Below are positions 51,491-63,750 of a stretch of DNA of 64,000 nucleotides, one piece after another. Below the pieces are notes generated by a model. That model ran no database searches. It was not told the DNA's origin and saw only the letters and a list, made by a program, of their open reading frames with translations. Each line of letters opens with the position of its first letter. The stretch's first letter is position 1. The DNA is taken from contig OZ345356.1 of assembly GCA_977006965.1 (NCBI GenBank), forward strand, positions 2,232,001-2,296,000, given 5' to 3'. Source of the DNA: Phymatolithon calcareum. Taxonomy: Eukaryota > Rhodophyta > Florideophyceae > Hapalidiales. Made by a program: the position numbers and the translations under genes.

Positions 51491-52079
51491 AGGAAACTTT
51501 GCATTCCAGCTGTCAAATCTTACCTAGGATGACCTCCCAGATTGCAACGATTATCGCGATCAGCGACGCTAGTCTGGCTCTGGGAGACTAGCTAAAGGCC
51601 ACTTCTGCAGCCTCAATGATGCATGCACTGCAAGCATCTGAAAAACGCAAAATAGAAGCCGTTCAGGGGGAGTTTCAGAAGAACAGAGTCACGTATTTGG
51701 TGATTCGGCGATCGAAACATGAGAGTGCCAGCTTTCTGAAAATAACGAAACGATTCAGGTAAAAACAGAGGACTTGAACAACAAAAATATTGCCAGGCTA
51801 TATCTCCTTTACCAGTTTACATTTGGTACTCGGCCGTGAGCAGCAATATTCCAACGTCTTCTACAAGTTCACGCCGTGTGCCAGAACGAAAAAAGTCATT
51901 CTCGCTATTCGACGACAGTAGAGAATGGATTCTAAAGCCTTCTCTTGTCTCAGTCGATTGCGGTGTTGGACATTCGCTCGCAGCATGACGCGGATTTTGC
52001 TACTGAAACACTGCGGAACAGCCAGAACGACAGATCTTAACATGATAAAAATATCGCCCCTAGAATCGTACGAGCACTT
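51491..52079. other. No recognisable gene
   Basis: Short ORFs only. Confidence 0.3.
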
Positions 52080-52793
52080 TTTTGATTTTAGAATTTTTTA
52101 AATGCCCTCAGAAACACTGCAAGGGAGATGGGTTTCAGGAGCTACGCTTCTATAATCTACTCAAATCCGTGTAAGCCGGGTTCGCGCCGTAGCCCTAGCT
52201 GCAAAAAACCCTCCCCCAGCGGTTGGAGGGAAAACTTGGGGTCCACTGGTCAGATTTTTTATGATGCTCAGGGTCGCAGCTCTATTGCTCCGTTTTGTTA
52301 TCTAATCATCGTAATAAACGATGGTGGAGAAAAGTAATAGACGAGAGCTTGTCGCGTGATGATAGTCTCCTTTTGGGTCAGCTGATATCTTCCGATGTAT
52401 TTCTCGAGCTTACTAATGAGAGTTCGTACTGTATCTCTGAACTTGTCGAAGAGAAGTTGTAACGCCTTACGGCGGTCCAGAGAGAGATAGATGGAATCGA
52501 GTGCAGCGCGAGGAAAAGGCAGTGATGAGAGGCGAGTTCACCGCGCGGCTTGTTGTTTTTCTTTTCGGCGGTGCTGCCTTTATTACCGTATATACAGAGA
52601 AGCAAATGAAAGGCAGTGTAGATGATGAATGTTTTACAAAGAGGGATTACCGAAGCAGCGAGAGGTAGAGAACCCGACAGGTTGTCGTGGCGCAGACGAC
52701 CGTCAGCGCTACGGGGGGACTGCAAGCGCAGGTTGCATCGGCGTCCATTCGTTTGCCTTGTGGAGAGAGCGAAAGGTCTTCGCAAAGGCGTCC

Positions 52794-54765
52794 AGTAGCG
52801 CCAGGCTCACTAGAACCCGACGTCACAGTGGTCAGAGATGACCGGAGGAGAGAAAAAATGCGGGAGAGACAAAACAAAGAGAGACTGAAATGAGGAAAGA
52901 AAAGAGAGAGAGAAAGAGAAACAAAACACGAAGAAAGGGAAAAGAGGAGTTACAGAAAACGGCGTCTTGAGGACGCGTGAGATGAATGGTGGAGAAAAGC
53001 GAATAAAAGGGAGGGTGCAAAGCGTTGACGATGTCGGCAACGTTGGATGATGGAGACCTTGGAAGGGCCGTCGAGCTTGAGGCGGACGCGCGAAAAGAAA
53101 AGGATGGATCTGTCGCTGAGTTCCCGCCGTACTGGCTTGCACGGCGAGGAAGCGAACAGGAAGGGTGGGAAATCTCCGACTTCGCGTGGTCGAAGGGACT
53201 CACAAGCGTGATGCGTGTAGGATCCAAGCAATCGAGCCGAAATCCAGAAACCTCCACCTTCCTTTACTAAACGGAAGGGACAAACTATCTTATGTACTAC
53301 TAACAAAGAGAAAAACACAAATTCTACATGCGCGTGGGACACGTTCCTCGTGTGGCCCAGCGGATCACCTAGACAAGGCAACTAAAGTCGCGAGCCTCTG
53401 ATTCGGCGTTCCATGTGGATCTCGATCAAAGGTTTGTGGCGTACAGTCGCAAAAAACACAAGCGCTTACTGCATTCCTTACAGACTCAGGCCCAGTCTAT
53501 ACCGCAACAAATGTTCATGTTGGGTTTTTTTTTATCATAGCGAAATTGAATCTGCGAATGCCATTGGCTACAGCACAGCGTAGAAATGCTTGCATCCAAC
53601 ATGCCGACATCCGCCGAGCGAACAAATTCGACAACCTTTTTTTTCCGGGAAAGAGGTTAACTCTGTGTGTTTGTTGGTTTTTTCATACTCTCGATCGGTC
53701 ATTGGCTCCAGATGACCACTTTCCGCGGGAATAGCCCTATCGAACCCCCTCCAACGATTCAGCAAAAACTAATACACTACAGCACGGGACACTGCACTGC
53801 TACCGACATGAACGTTCCGTCGAAGGCAACAGTGGTCGCCAATGTCGGCCTTCGAGGGGCTATATCTAAGACGGCCAAGGCCGCATGTACATTCGTAACT
53901 GTTGCTGCATCGATCATTCTCTCAGAAGAAGCTTCGCGCTCCTCTGTTCCGCGCAGCAATGCTCGAATTCGTTCATCATCAAAGATACGAGGCAGCAGCG
54001 GTCGCACTGCAAGAAGTGATCGCCGGTCAAGCGGAGTAGATAGAGAGGCCCCTGCTTGACTTTCGTTCCGCCCTGTCGGAGAGGCCGACTGCACTATGTC
54101 TGCAACTTGCACGCCTGCAAGAGATGCATTTTGTACATTGGAGCCCGCCCTCGCTACCGTGTTGAATGTCGGGCGCGGCAAGAGTGCTGCAAGTGCACCA
54201 ACTCTCGCGGATTTAGCTGTACTCTCAGTACTTTCGGAACTACCAGACAGGAGGAACACCGCTTTGAGAAGGCTCCATAAGTCTTGAGTGCTCCCAGGCG
54301 ATCAAAGGTTCGATAGCCAAAACCAACGAGAACGCAACTTGCTCAGCCTTCGATAATCAGGCACTAATGACCAAACAAAGGGATTGGACGGAAGCCCAAA
54401 CTCTTTGCCTGCAGTAGGAGTGGTCCTTCGGAGAATGGAGAGCCTTAGGAACGGATGATGCCCTTTCAGAGGATTGCTTTTCGGTGTAAACGAAATGTCA
54501 TCGGTTGTGGTATTACCCCAGTACGGCAAAATCCCTCATCAAGCTTTCTGCTTATCGAAAAGGGCGGGAATGGTGAACACGTTTGGCGAACAAAGTGCCG
54601 GTTTCGGTATAGACCGCCGCAGCAAATTTGTTGCTATGATAAAAATCCTATGATAAGCCAACATGAACATGAACAAATTTGCTGCGGTATAGACTGGGCC
54701 TCAGCCTTGCTGTCGTGTCTGGGAATAGCATTGCAACGGAAAAGAAAAATGCAGTGGGCGCTACA
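52794..54765. mobile_element. Solo LTR (GTAGCGCC...GGCGCTACA), copy 2, nested
   Basis: Same family as 37353-37961 (first base T changed to A), flanked by exact CGTCC duplications (52789-52793 and 54766-54770). About 757 bp without the Harbinger-like element inside it. Confidence 0.85.
53489..54700. mobile_element. PIF/Harbinger-like element, copy 2, nested
   Basis: 1212 bp with inverted ends GGCCCAGTCTATACCGCA, flanked by TCA (53486-53488 and 54701-54703). Related in ends and interior to 41782-42576. An ORF of 160 codons (53777-54259, minus; RIFDDERIRALLRGTEERE) has no recognised domain. Confidence 0.78.
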
Positions 54766-54784
54766 CGTCCCTTGTGTTAGCAAA

Positions 54785-54938
54785 GTGAGACAGCGGAAAG
54801 TTTTCGCTTCTGTGTCCATAGCAGAGCATCGGCCACTGGTGATAAAGTGTAGGTACGGTGCGTGAGACAACGGAAGGTATCCGCTTATATGTCCATAACG
54901 GAGCACCGGCCACTGGTGATACAGTGTAGGTACGATGC
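54785..54938. repeat. Tandem repeat, two units of 77 bp
   Basis: Units start GTGAGACAGCGGAAAG and GTGAGACAACGGAAGG and share CGGCCACTGGTGATA and AGTGTAGGTACG. It belongs to the outer solo LTR. Confidence 0.85.
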
Positions 54939-56119
54939 GCGAGTGGGCGCCCATTTTAGAGTCGCCCAGAAGAACTGATATGCATTGTTTTTATACACTT
55001 CAGGAAACCGGCTTGATATCTCATACCCAGCAATGTTGAAGAACTTTGACCGGCTTTAGCGACGTGAGAGCAGAGAGGGTGTTACAAAGTGTTCTGCTCA
55101 TTGGGGCGAACCGACCGTAGGCCCACTTAACCGCTAATTGGCGGTGCCGTGTTTTCGGGAGTCTTTTGATCGCGGGGGTGCACCCCAGCAGATCATACAG
55201 AATTTTTCTCTTCTGTTGGATTCCAAGATGTCTTCTTCGCCCTTGAAGAGCAAGGTCCGCAACGATTTTGCAGAAACTCCTTGCTTGTGGAAGGTTAGTA
55301 GCGTCTCGAAAATGCCGTAATGCAACTTTTCCGATATGTCTCGTCTAACCCATTGCAGTTCCTCCATGTCTGTTTCCTCATTTGGGACAGCCAGAAGGCA
55401 CCTTCTTCGATCAGGCTCGTTCCAGCATTCTGAGAGCTAGAACGAGTCTCCTGTTCTTGGCGCTGTATATCCTGGAAATAAGGCGAAATCTGACGTAGCG
55501 GTTTTTCGCAATTGGATCGATTACTTGTGCGAAAATGTTCTTCTGAAATAGCTGTCTTGACTCTTGGAGTCCATAGCGTTAGGTGCATTGCGCACTTTCA
55601 TCTTGGCTCTATCAACGCCTTTTATGTCTTCACTGCATTCAAGTGGCTGAGAGCGCGCAACGAGATAACAAAGGATCTCAGTTGATAGACCGCGCTTTTG
55701 CCCTGCCGGATGCGTTCGAGCATATTCTTGTCGGTAACTCCCTCATATGGCAAGGTATAAATCACCTTTGACCTTTGCTAGGGTTTTCCTGAAAGCTTGA
55801 ATATGGAACATTTCCTGTCCTCCGAGAGAAGAACTTCGCTTTTCCTAGTTTTCGAGTTCCAAACTCACGTGTCTTTCCCGTGCCCATTTCGATGCAATAT
55901 TTAACAGTCTCTGTAGTCCCACTGGGGTTTTTGAGGATAGGACCACGTCGTCTGCAAAGAGGATCTTAAGAGGGCAGCCGTAGATGGTTTTTAGGTTGTC
56001 ATGCATGCTGTCTTTTCCCCACGTTACCGACTCCCTCCGTGATTTACACATAATCGAAACCCCAGACTTGAGTGTGAAAATCAATTAGCAAGCCTCTTAA
56101 CGAATATCGTTACTAAATG

Positions 56120-56225
56120 GATTTTTAGAAGGTACCATGTGTCCCAACTGGAGGAAAGTCGGCACCTTTCTAGACATATTCTACTAGCATTGAAAATTTT
56201 AAGCTTCCTTAATCAGAATTTCATA
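56120..56225 (-). repeat. Dispersed repeat, copy 3
   Basis: On the minus strand TTCTGATTAAGG, CTAGTAGAATA, GGTGCCGACTTTCC and CATGGTACCTTCT, as in copies 1 and 2. Confidence 0.65.
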
Positions 56226-56429
56226 GAATTCCATCAATGGCTCTAGTTACATTAATCTCTTCTGCAGGGGTCCATGTAGGCTTCTTCAGGATTCTGTTGA
56301 GTGTTCCACCTGCCCATGATCCTTGACTGCTCATTTCATAATTAACTTCCGTGGGGTTTTCCGAAATGGCCAACAAATCACCTTGCACAAAGAATTCTGT
56401 AACTGCTTTCTTTCATCTTCACTTTTTGA

Positions 56430-56871
56430 ATTTGGAATTTATTTAACGCCCTCAGTAACACTCATGAGACTGCAAGGGAGATGCGTTTCAGCTTCGATCA
56501 TCTATTCAAATACTTGTAACCCGGGTTAAACGTCGTAGCCCTAGCTGCAAAGACCCTCCCCCGTAAAAAGGGACGGAAAAGCTTGGGGTCTACTGATAAG
56601 ATTTCCTCAATTGACGCCTTGTCTATTCCATGTCGTCGTAAAAGACGATTGTCGTGAGTATCCAGGAACCGAACGACTTGTTCAGCTCCCTAATGAGACG
56701 AAGGTAGATGCCGGACTTCAATACAACTTGTCTAGGCAGAAACTCCAGGAGGGATGTAGTGCTTTCGGCAAGATGTCTTACAGCTCGCTTGGTCAGAAAC
56801 TCCGATGGGATGTAGTGACTTCGGCAGGAGTGGTCCTGTCCAATGGTACGCAATGGACGGTTGCTCGGCAC
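56430..56871 (-). mobile_element. LINE family E 3' end, rearranged
   Basis: Ends ORF2 with TTIVFYDDME (compare TSAFYEDME at 39496) and carries the family E 3' UTR. Upstream of this ending the sequence holds a 68-bp tandem repeat (GGCAGAAACTCC/GGTCAGAAACTCC at 56735 and 56801) in place of the usual ORF2 C-terminus. Confidence 0.6.
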
Positions 56872-57209
56872 TGTGAATGCGTTGCTGACTTTCGTCGGAA
56901 GAGTAAGTTTATCTTTCGATATCCTTGGGGGTTAGGTTGTGGTTGGTAAAGTTGATAGTGGTGACTTCCTCCAGAAAGACTTCGATCACCGCTTAAGTAG
57001 TCTCTACATCACTCCATATACCTCTAACTGTCTAGCTACATTCTCGCAAGGTATCCGAAATGTCATCGCGCGACACAATGCGTTTCACACCGTTCATAAT
57101 CCGCGCCAGTAGACTTTCTTGGCTCACAGTCGGTCGACATTGCTAGCAGGCAATGGTAATTCCATTTGACTGTCGGTCCCCAACAGATTGATAAACTCGC
57201 TGCCGGTCG

Positions 57210-60200
57210 TTAGCGAGACAGCAATAGTGAAGAAAGTAGCTTGTCTAGAGCTTTTTCTGTGATATTAATCTCCTCTTTGGTCAGTTGATATCTTCCGAGG
57301 TATTCTTCCAGGTTGCTCATGAGGATTGGTACAGTATCACCGAACTTGTCTGTGAGAAGTGATTCGTTCATTCGGGGGAACCGACCGAATGCCCACTTTA
57401 CCGCTAATTGGCGGTGCCGTGTTTTCGGGAGTCTGATAATCGCCGGGGTAGACCTCGGCAGATCGTAGGGGATTTTTCTCATTCTGTTGGACTCCGAGAC
57501 GTCTCCTTCGTCTTTGAAGAGCAAAGTCCCCAACGATTTCGCTGAAACTCCCTCCTTGAGTAAAGTCAGTGCCGTCTCGAATAGTTCGTACCGTAGCATT
57601 GCCGATATGTTTCGACTAACCCACTGCAGTTCATCCACATCTCTTTCCAGTGTCATTCGTTTTAAAAATCGAAGCGCAGATCAACCAAGCGGAGGGTTTG
57701 TTCTACTCTGTTGCCTTCGGTAACTACGCGAAACGATTGCACGCCCGAATGCGAGCCCTCTGCAGAATTACTCCACCAAAGATAAGAAGAGCGCAACTCG
57801 GAGAGCACTTCGCACAGAGGCTTATACGAGGGAAGGACGAAATCGAGAAGGAAGAAAATTACGCTGGAAAAGAAGGGGACATACAGCAAGCAGAGATGGA
57901 TATCCGCTATCTGCAGGAGCATGAGCTCCTAAGAGGCAGTACCGAGCGAGCCGTACGAGGGCTGGTGACCCACAAACACGAGAGCCACCGCCGACGACAG
58001 GAATGGATTGAAAAGGAAGAAGAAAAAGAGAGAAAAATTACCGTCGACACTAAGGAGAAAGTAAGCCCTGTACTCCAAATTCGATCCAGGAAACACCGAC
58101 TCCTAGCAGTTAAGTGGTTCTTCGGCCGCTTCCCACCACGAAGAGCAGAGTCGTACGTTGAACATTTCAACGAGGTCGCAGAAGAGAATCTGAAAACTCT
58201 ACAACGAAATTTGACAAGTCCAAGAGCAGAAGAATCTTGGGAAAAAGGGACGAAAACGGCGATTGACAAACTTTTAGCACTGGAAATCCATATGTTAGAA
58301 GAAATGATAGTGTAATGTGATCTGATTGGGTAATGAGATGGCAGTATCAACGGGAAGCTGCTCTGGTGTTGGTGAATACCGGCGTTGAGGGCTTCTAAAA
58401 TAAAAATCTACAATTTCCCCCTCCCCCCCACATCTCTTTCCTCGATTGGGACGACCAGAAGGCTCCTTTTCTTTGATCTGGCTCGTTCCAGCATTCTGAG
58501 TGCTAGAGCGAGACTCTTGTTTTCGGCGTTGTGAATTCGGCAAAGAAGGCGAAGTCTGACATACCGGTTTTTCGAGATTGGACCGAACACTTGTGCGAAA
58601 AATATCTTCTCGACTTCTGCGATAGCTGTCTGTACTCACGGCGTCCATGGTGTCAGGTGCATTGCATACTTCTATCTCGGTTGTATCAACCTCTTGTATG
58701 TCTTCACTGCTTTCAAGGGGTTGAGTGCCCACAACGAGAAACCTAGGGACCTTAGTTGATGTACCGCGATCTTGACGTGTCGGATGCGCTCAAGCATTTT
58801 TGTGTCGGTAACTCCCTCATACTGAGTAGGATGCCAAGGTATGAGACTTCTTTGACCTTTGCCAGCGTCTTTCCTGCAAGCTGGAAAATGGGTGATCTTG
58901 TGTCGTCCGAGAGAAGAACTTTGCTCTTCCCAGTTTTCGTGTTCCAAACCATTTCAATGCTATATTTAACAGTCCCTGTAGTCCCTCTGGTGTCTTTGAC
59001 GATAGGAGAACGTCGTCCGCAAAGAGGACTGCAGCTACATCTGCGACTTGTCGTGGCACTCGGCTTATTCTTTCCGCGAATTCGTCCATGAAAAAGTTGT
59101 ACAAACTTGGACTCAGCGGAGACCCTTGAGGTACTCCTCTGTCAATTAGGAACCACTTCTGCTGCCGGTCCCCAACCATGGGTACCCAGGAAGGCATCAA
59201 GAATGGTTCGATCATCGCGCATAGCTCTTGCGGTAGAAGCCCTGTCATTCGCTCTTGCAGGTGTTGTCTAGACACTGTGTCGTACGCTGCCTTCAGGTCC
59301 AATATTGCAATGCATTGCTGCCCCCGTTTTTGTAGTTTCAGCGCCCTCAAGATTGCGAGCTCCGTACTCGTACCTTTTTGAAACTCCAGCTGGATGTTGT
59401 GGTTCTTGTATCTTTGGCGGAGCATAATATCAATTGCGGACTCAACAACCTTTCGGACCTGATTCAGTAGGGATACGGGTCGGAAATGTTTTGGATCGTC
59501 ATAGTCTACTTTCTTGTGCAGCGGGACCAAGAGAGCTTTCATCCACGATTGTGGAAGTGTTCCGCATCTGCCTCAGGCTATCCATAGGTCATAGACTAGT
59601 TCTGTACATTCCTCCAAGTCCACTTTCAACATTTCGCTCTTCACTCCCTCTAGGACTGGGGCCTTTCTGGTTGGAGCTTTCAGGATTGCTAGTTTGATAA
59701 GATTCCACATTTCAGGAGGACAGACAAAGTGCGAAGGTCTTGGTCGCCATCCTCTGACATCTCGGTATGTCTGGGACACGTAGGCCGTGAACAACGTTTT
59801 ATGCAATGGACGGCCAGACATCTTGTTCCTAGACGTTCTTCGAGTTCTCATCTTCTGCATTCGGGAGATTTGTTCAATTGCCTTGGACCCATCCTTTTCC
59901 TCAAGATAGTCTATGTATTCTTGATACTGCTGCCGCTTCCTTCTGTTCACCAATTTGCGAATATCTTTACGACATTCCTCATATTGCTTCCATGTGTCTT
60001 CTGTATCCTGCTCTTGAGCTTTCTTGTGCAGTTTCTTGCGACATTTGCACTTCGTTTCGTGATTTGAGTTCCAGAATGAATTGTAGCGTCGTGGGCTAAT
60101 TCTCTTCTCTCTCCACGACTCATATAGGGTATCTTCTATTTTTTCGTAAAGACGATCTAGTTCCTGTCGATTTCTGCACCCTTTCAGATCATCTAGGATT

Positions 60201-61008
60201 CCTGGAATGGCCGTCCCGTATAGTTCCCGAACTTTTTCTTGTTTCCTTCCTGTCTCTATTGGTTAACCGAGATTTGTGGTTTTTGAGCTCTTGTTTGGTT
60301 TTGGCGAGTCAGAAAACTTGTCGTCACTGGTCGGTGCTGCGTATTACCTATGCAGACGTCTGTTAGTGAGCAGACCGTTGTTTTCTCACTTCCTTTTGCT
60401 ACGAAAAGGTCTATGCTGCTCTTGAACCGATTAGTTCGGAAGCTGAAGCCTGTCCAAGTACAGACATCCCAGTTCTTTGCTGTTGCCCAACAGAAGAGCT
60501 GGTTGCCTCTCCTATTTAACGGATATCTCACCTCAGGTGCCGAGCGTTCAAGTCGCCGCACACATTTGCCTTTCCTCGTGCCTACGTATTGACCATGATC
60601 AGGCATTTCTCGATTTCCGTTCTGGTTGCTGCTGGAGATATGTATACAGCTCCCACTTTTATCTCCCTCACTTGGGCGATAATCAGTTGAAAATTTGTCT
60701 CTGCGTGTTTAAAGATCAGATGGCTCCTACAGTGCTTTTGAAAGAATAGCGGAACCCCTCCAGAACTTCGCCCCGTCTGTAGAGGCGGGCGCAATGCGTT
60801 CATAGAGACGAAATCAGATCGAATTTTCCCTTCTGGTCTCAAGCGTGTTTCTGTGTTTTTTCATCATTTTTTCTACGCATACTGGGGACTTCGGAGAACC
60901 TCCAACATCGAAGGTTGCCAAACGCCACTTTTTCTTAAATAGCATTTTCCGAAGTTTCCTCTTGATGAATCCCAAGTGAGTCTGGTGTATTCTCTTTTTT
61001 AGTTCCAT
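57210..61008 (-). pseudogene. LINE family E ORF2, nearly complete, interrupted by LINE B
   Basis: Starts near 61008 (MELKKRIHQTHLGF...LATFDVGGSP). The endonuclease is damaged (SSIDLFVAKGSEKTT and QHRPV at about 60330-60430). RT runs 59953 to about 58820: PKHFRPVSLLNQVRKVVE, AILDLKAAYDTV, VPQGSPLSPSLYNFFMDEF, VLFADDVLLSSKTP, with one in-frame TGA at 59573-59575. A small deletion near 58955 shifts the frame; the thumb follows. LINE B at 57649-58428 splits IEERDV from DELQWV. The end carries RHRQLAVKWAFGRFPRMNES (about 57400). The last codons differ from other E copies. Confidence 0.87.
57649..58428 (+). mobile_element. LINE family B inside LINE E
   Basis: 780 bp flanked by exact 13-bp duplications CACATCTCTTTCC (57636-57648 and 58429-58441). 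ORF 57650-58315 (221 codons) is the ORF2 C-terminus: GLFYSVAFGNYAKRLHARMR, RALCRITPPKIRRAQLGEHF, and IRSRKHRLLAVKWFFGRFPP, ending HMLEEMIV. The tail has GAGGGCTTCTAAAATAAA and a C-rich end. Its frame is open; only the 5' part is missing. Confidence 0.92.
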
Positions 61009-61074
61009 GCTTAGTGTTAGAGTCTTTCTATGCCTCTTTAACGTAAAATTGGACTATTTCTGATGCGGAACCTG

Positions 61075-62975
61075 CTACTGTTCCTGGATTTTCTCCTGTG
61101 TCTGAGAGCTACGGCTCTTCCGCTCCCCGGTCAATATTCTCGGTTTGGAGTCTTGCGCTTTCTCGCCAAGGCGGAGCTCTGGTGCCTCCAGGTTACGCCT
61201 CTCCGCCGTTACAGCGCTTTCTATACATAGGTCGAAGAATCTTCTGTTGGAAGCTTTCCCCATGCGATGATACCATGCTCGGGCAACAATATTGTCCGTC
61301 TTCGCTGCACAATAGCGCGCTCGTCCCCTTAACTTCTCCATGTTTCTTTTCTGACCATGAAAAGCGTTCGCTATCTGGCGGGTGTTTAGCGCATTCTCAA
61401 ATGCGCTAAAGCTTGGCATGCGTGACATCTTCGCTGATCGAATGGGACTGATGATGTTCGGACCATCGACCTTCTCAAGAAGAAGTTCCATTACAGAGTT
61501 TCCAATGAACGGCACATACAAGAGACGTTGTTCGTTAGTAGGTCCCGCACAGCTTCCTCAATGTACTTCCAGTCCGTCCTCGGGAGGTTATTAAAGTAGA
61601 GTACTTCCACCACTGGTGCTTTTTCAGGTCTCATCATTGGCCCCATTCGTTCAGTGAAGTTATCCAATTTCGATTTGTCTTGCTCAGAAGCCTGTGGATT
61701 ATTTGCTACACTTCAAGCTGTGTCAAGGTAAGACGGCATTGCCACATCTTGCTTTTCGGTGCATATTAAACTGGGGAACGCAGCATCGGACAGAAAGTCT
61801 CGAATTGATTCTACGGTAGGCTGGGTTGCGTTTTCTGGCCGAGAGTGTTCCTTCAATCTACGGTTCTCTTCCCTGAGCGTGACCACTTCTGTTTCCAGGA
61901 GGGTCACTCGGTTCACAGTGTCTGCATGTTTCATTTCGATCTCCTCCAACTTCTTCAATAGAATGTTGATATAGATAGCCTCTTTCTGAGATCTCTCTGG
62001 CTGTCTTTATTTCTCCGAGTTGCAGTTCTTCTCGCCACCTTGAGCGGGCGGTACAATCTGGTCAAGAAACGACACAACGTCACTTCCACTCTTCTTCGCC
62101 GGGCATTTGCTGCACTTAACTAGCAGAGGGACCGTGCTGTACCCTCCAGTCATATTCAGTGTTCCCTTTCGCTCGCACCTAAAATAAGGAAGCTTGTTCT
62201 GAATCGATGGAACCGCTTGCCGAGTAGGGTTGTCCTTCACAGTTTGGGGATAGTTCTCTTTCGGTACGCATCCCCTTTAGGTGTGAGAGTCGTTTTCGTA
62301 GCAACTGCTCCCTGCTTCTTTCTACTGTTCGCTGGTCCTGACTGTGGACCGGGGGTTAACTCTTGACTCAAATTTTAGTTCTTTTTGAGTATTTCCGTCT
62401 TCCGCCGTCGAGTTTCGACTTGCCCGGCGTCTCGATCTGCGACTTTCCTGCGTTAGCCAAGGCAGCTCACAGTCTCGATGATCATTCTAGGTCTCCATTT
62501 CGCCTTCAGGAGGCATGGCGCTTTGCCCCTACAAAGATAGAACCTTCCTGGAGAGCTTCCCCGACAGAAACCTTCTATTCCGCCAAGCTTGCTCGCGATC
62601 GCTGTTTGGGTCCGTTCGGTCCAATACAGACTCTTTAATTCTCACTGCTTTGTGCGGTATATTATTCTTGGCGAATGTAATTTTCCTGCTACGGTGCTCT
62701 TCTTGCTGCTCCCATGCCCGCCGCAGGCCAGATCTATCTTGAATGTCAGTTGTCGTGTTTGTTCCCCGTATACAGTCGAGAGTTTCGAGTTCTAGCTCTG
62801 CCCCTGTGTCTTTGGTCTCCTCCATACACTTTCTTAATCTTTGACTTAGCTTCCGGAGCAGGTGCTGTCGGCAAAACTCCCATGGCTCTATTTGGCACAT
62901 TTTCATTAATCTTCTCCAGTGCCGCGTTGTCCACTTCTCGAATAGTATCGCTGCAATGCCATTATGAGCTTTCAC
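61075..62975 (-). pseudogene. LINE family E ORF1, broken
   Basis: C-terminal part 61075-61521 (FIGNSVMELLLEKVDGP, related to SFIGNSVVEIL of LINE A ORF1). A coiled-coil segment follows at 61713-61958 (VTLLETEVVTLREENRRLKE) and a Cys pair region at 62007-62240 (VKCSKCPAKKSG). The N-terminal stretch at 62529-62975 (MKMCQIEPW, ELELETLDCIRG) recurs at 32340-32520. The domain order copies LINE A ORF1, without the PHD-like cluster being recognisable. Confidence 0.72.
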
Positions 62976-63339
62976 TGCTGCTGCTTTCGATACACCGATT
63001 GTGTCCGGTGCTATATGCGCAATCTACTCATATACTGGCCTGAAAAAAGCTTTGAAGGGCTGGACGCTCTTTTCTGTGCTATATCCTCTTCTTGTCGTGC
63101 CTAGGTTGCTCATGAACAGGACTTTTGCGCCACTGCTTTTGAATCGCTCCAGAAGTCGGTCGTCACGAATACCGTTCGCGTCAATTGTCCTCCAGAGATA
63201 TTCTGCAGTGCGACGTATATCAACTTCCTCGTCTGCCAGTATGATGAGTTTTCCGATCCTTCGACGCGGGAGTATGACTGAATATTTTCCGGTCAACCAC
63301 GTCATCTGATTGACCCTTGTCTAAACGGAACATTCGTGG
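62976..63339. other. Unassigned sequence
   Basis: ORF 63024-63305 (minus, 93 codons; RRIGKLIILADEEVDIRRTAEYL) may continue the LINE ORF1 N-terminus or 5' region. No independent support. Confidence 0.3.
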
Positions 63340-63344
63340 AGTAT

Positions 63345-63745
63345 TGTGGCGTCCAACGCCACTATCATACTGCTGTACAAATAACTCCCTTCAAATTGTC
63401 ATTACAGCTTTCATTTACAGAAAGTCCTTACAGATAGCATTACAGCCATTACAGTACCGTAGGTTTCGATGCGTACTTACACCATGAAGGATCACCAAGG
63501 GCAAACCCTAGAATCGCTGCTTACAGGCTCTTTCACTGTAGGCATTACAGCGGCGCCTACGGCGGGCTAGGAAGGCGCTTCGCGGCTTCCAGATTCTTCC
63601 ATTGATCCATTTCTCATATTGCCAAGTCATCATTTGATCCAGTTCTTTTTCTAGAAAGATCGACGCTTCGCGGTGCCCTCGCCGTTTTGCCAGGAAACAA
63701 CCAGACCACAACCAGTGTGCCAATTTTTGCGTTTAACACCCCACA
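63345..63745. mobile_element. Solo LTR (TGTGGCGTCC...CCCCACA), copy 2
   Basis: 401 bp, same sequence family as 2843-3233, flanked by exact AGTAT duplications (63340-63344 and 63746-63750). TTACAG-type words cluster in its first third. Confidence 0.87.
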
Positions 63746-63750
63746 AGTAT

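Larger units (their letters stand above)
52458..55086. mobile_element. Solo LTR (TGTAACGCC...GGTGTTACA) inside LINE E
   Basis: Ends TGTAAC/GTTACA, flanked by AAGT (52454-52457 and 55087-55090). Without the element nested in it the LTR is about 650 bp. Removing it joins the LINE E ORF2 as seen in the related copy near 57355. No internal coding region. Confidence 0.78.
52080..56150 (-). pseudogene. LINE family E, carrying three nested elements
   Basis: On the minus strand: RT piece with LFADDVVLSSKTPVGLQRLL (about 55940), thumb region, LTLWTPRVKTAI (about 55580), RHRQLAVKWAYGRFAPMS (about 55110). A solo LTR then interrupts (52458-55086), and the ORF2 end resumes with DKFRDTVRTLISKLEKYIGR (about 52420), followed by the family E 3' UTR (52080-52250). 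Several stops are present. Confidence 0.85.

Noticed and set aside
52830-53000. Purine-rich stretch as a polypurine tract of a complete retrotransposon
   Set aside because: It lies inside the LTR-like repeat and no internal coding region adjoins it.
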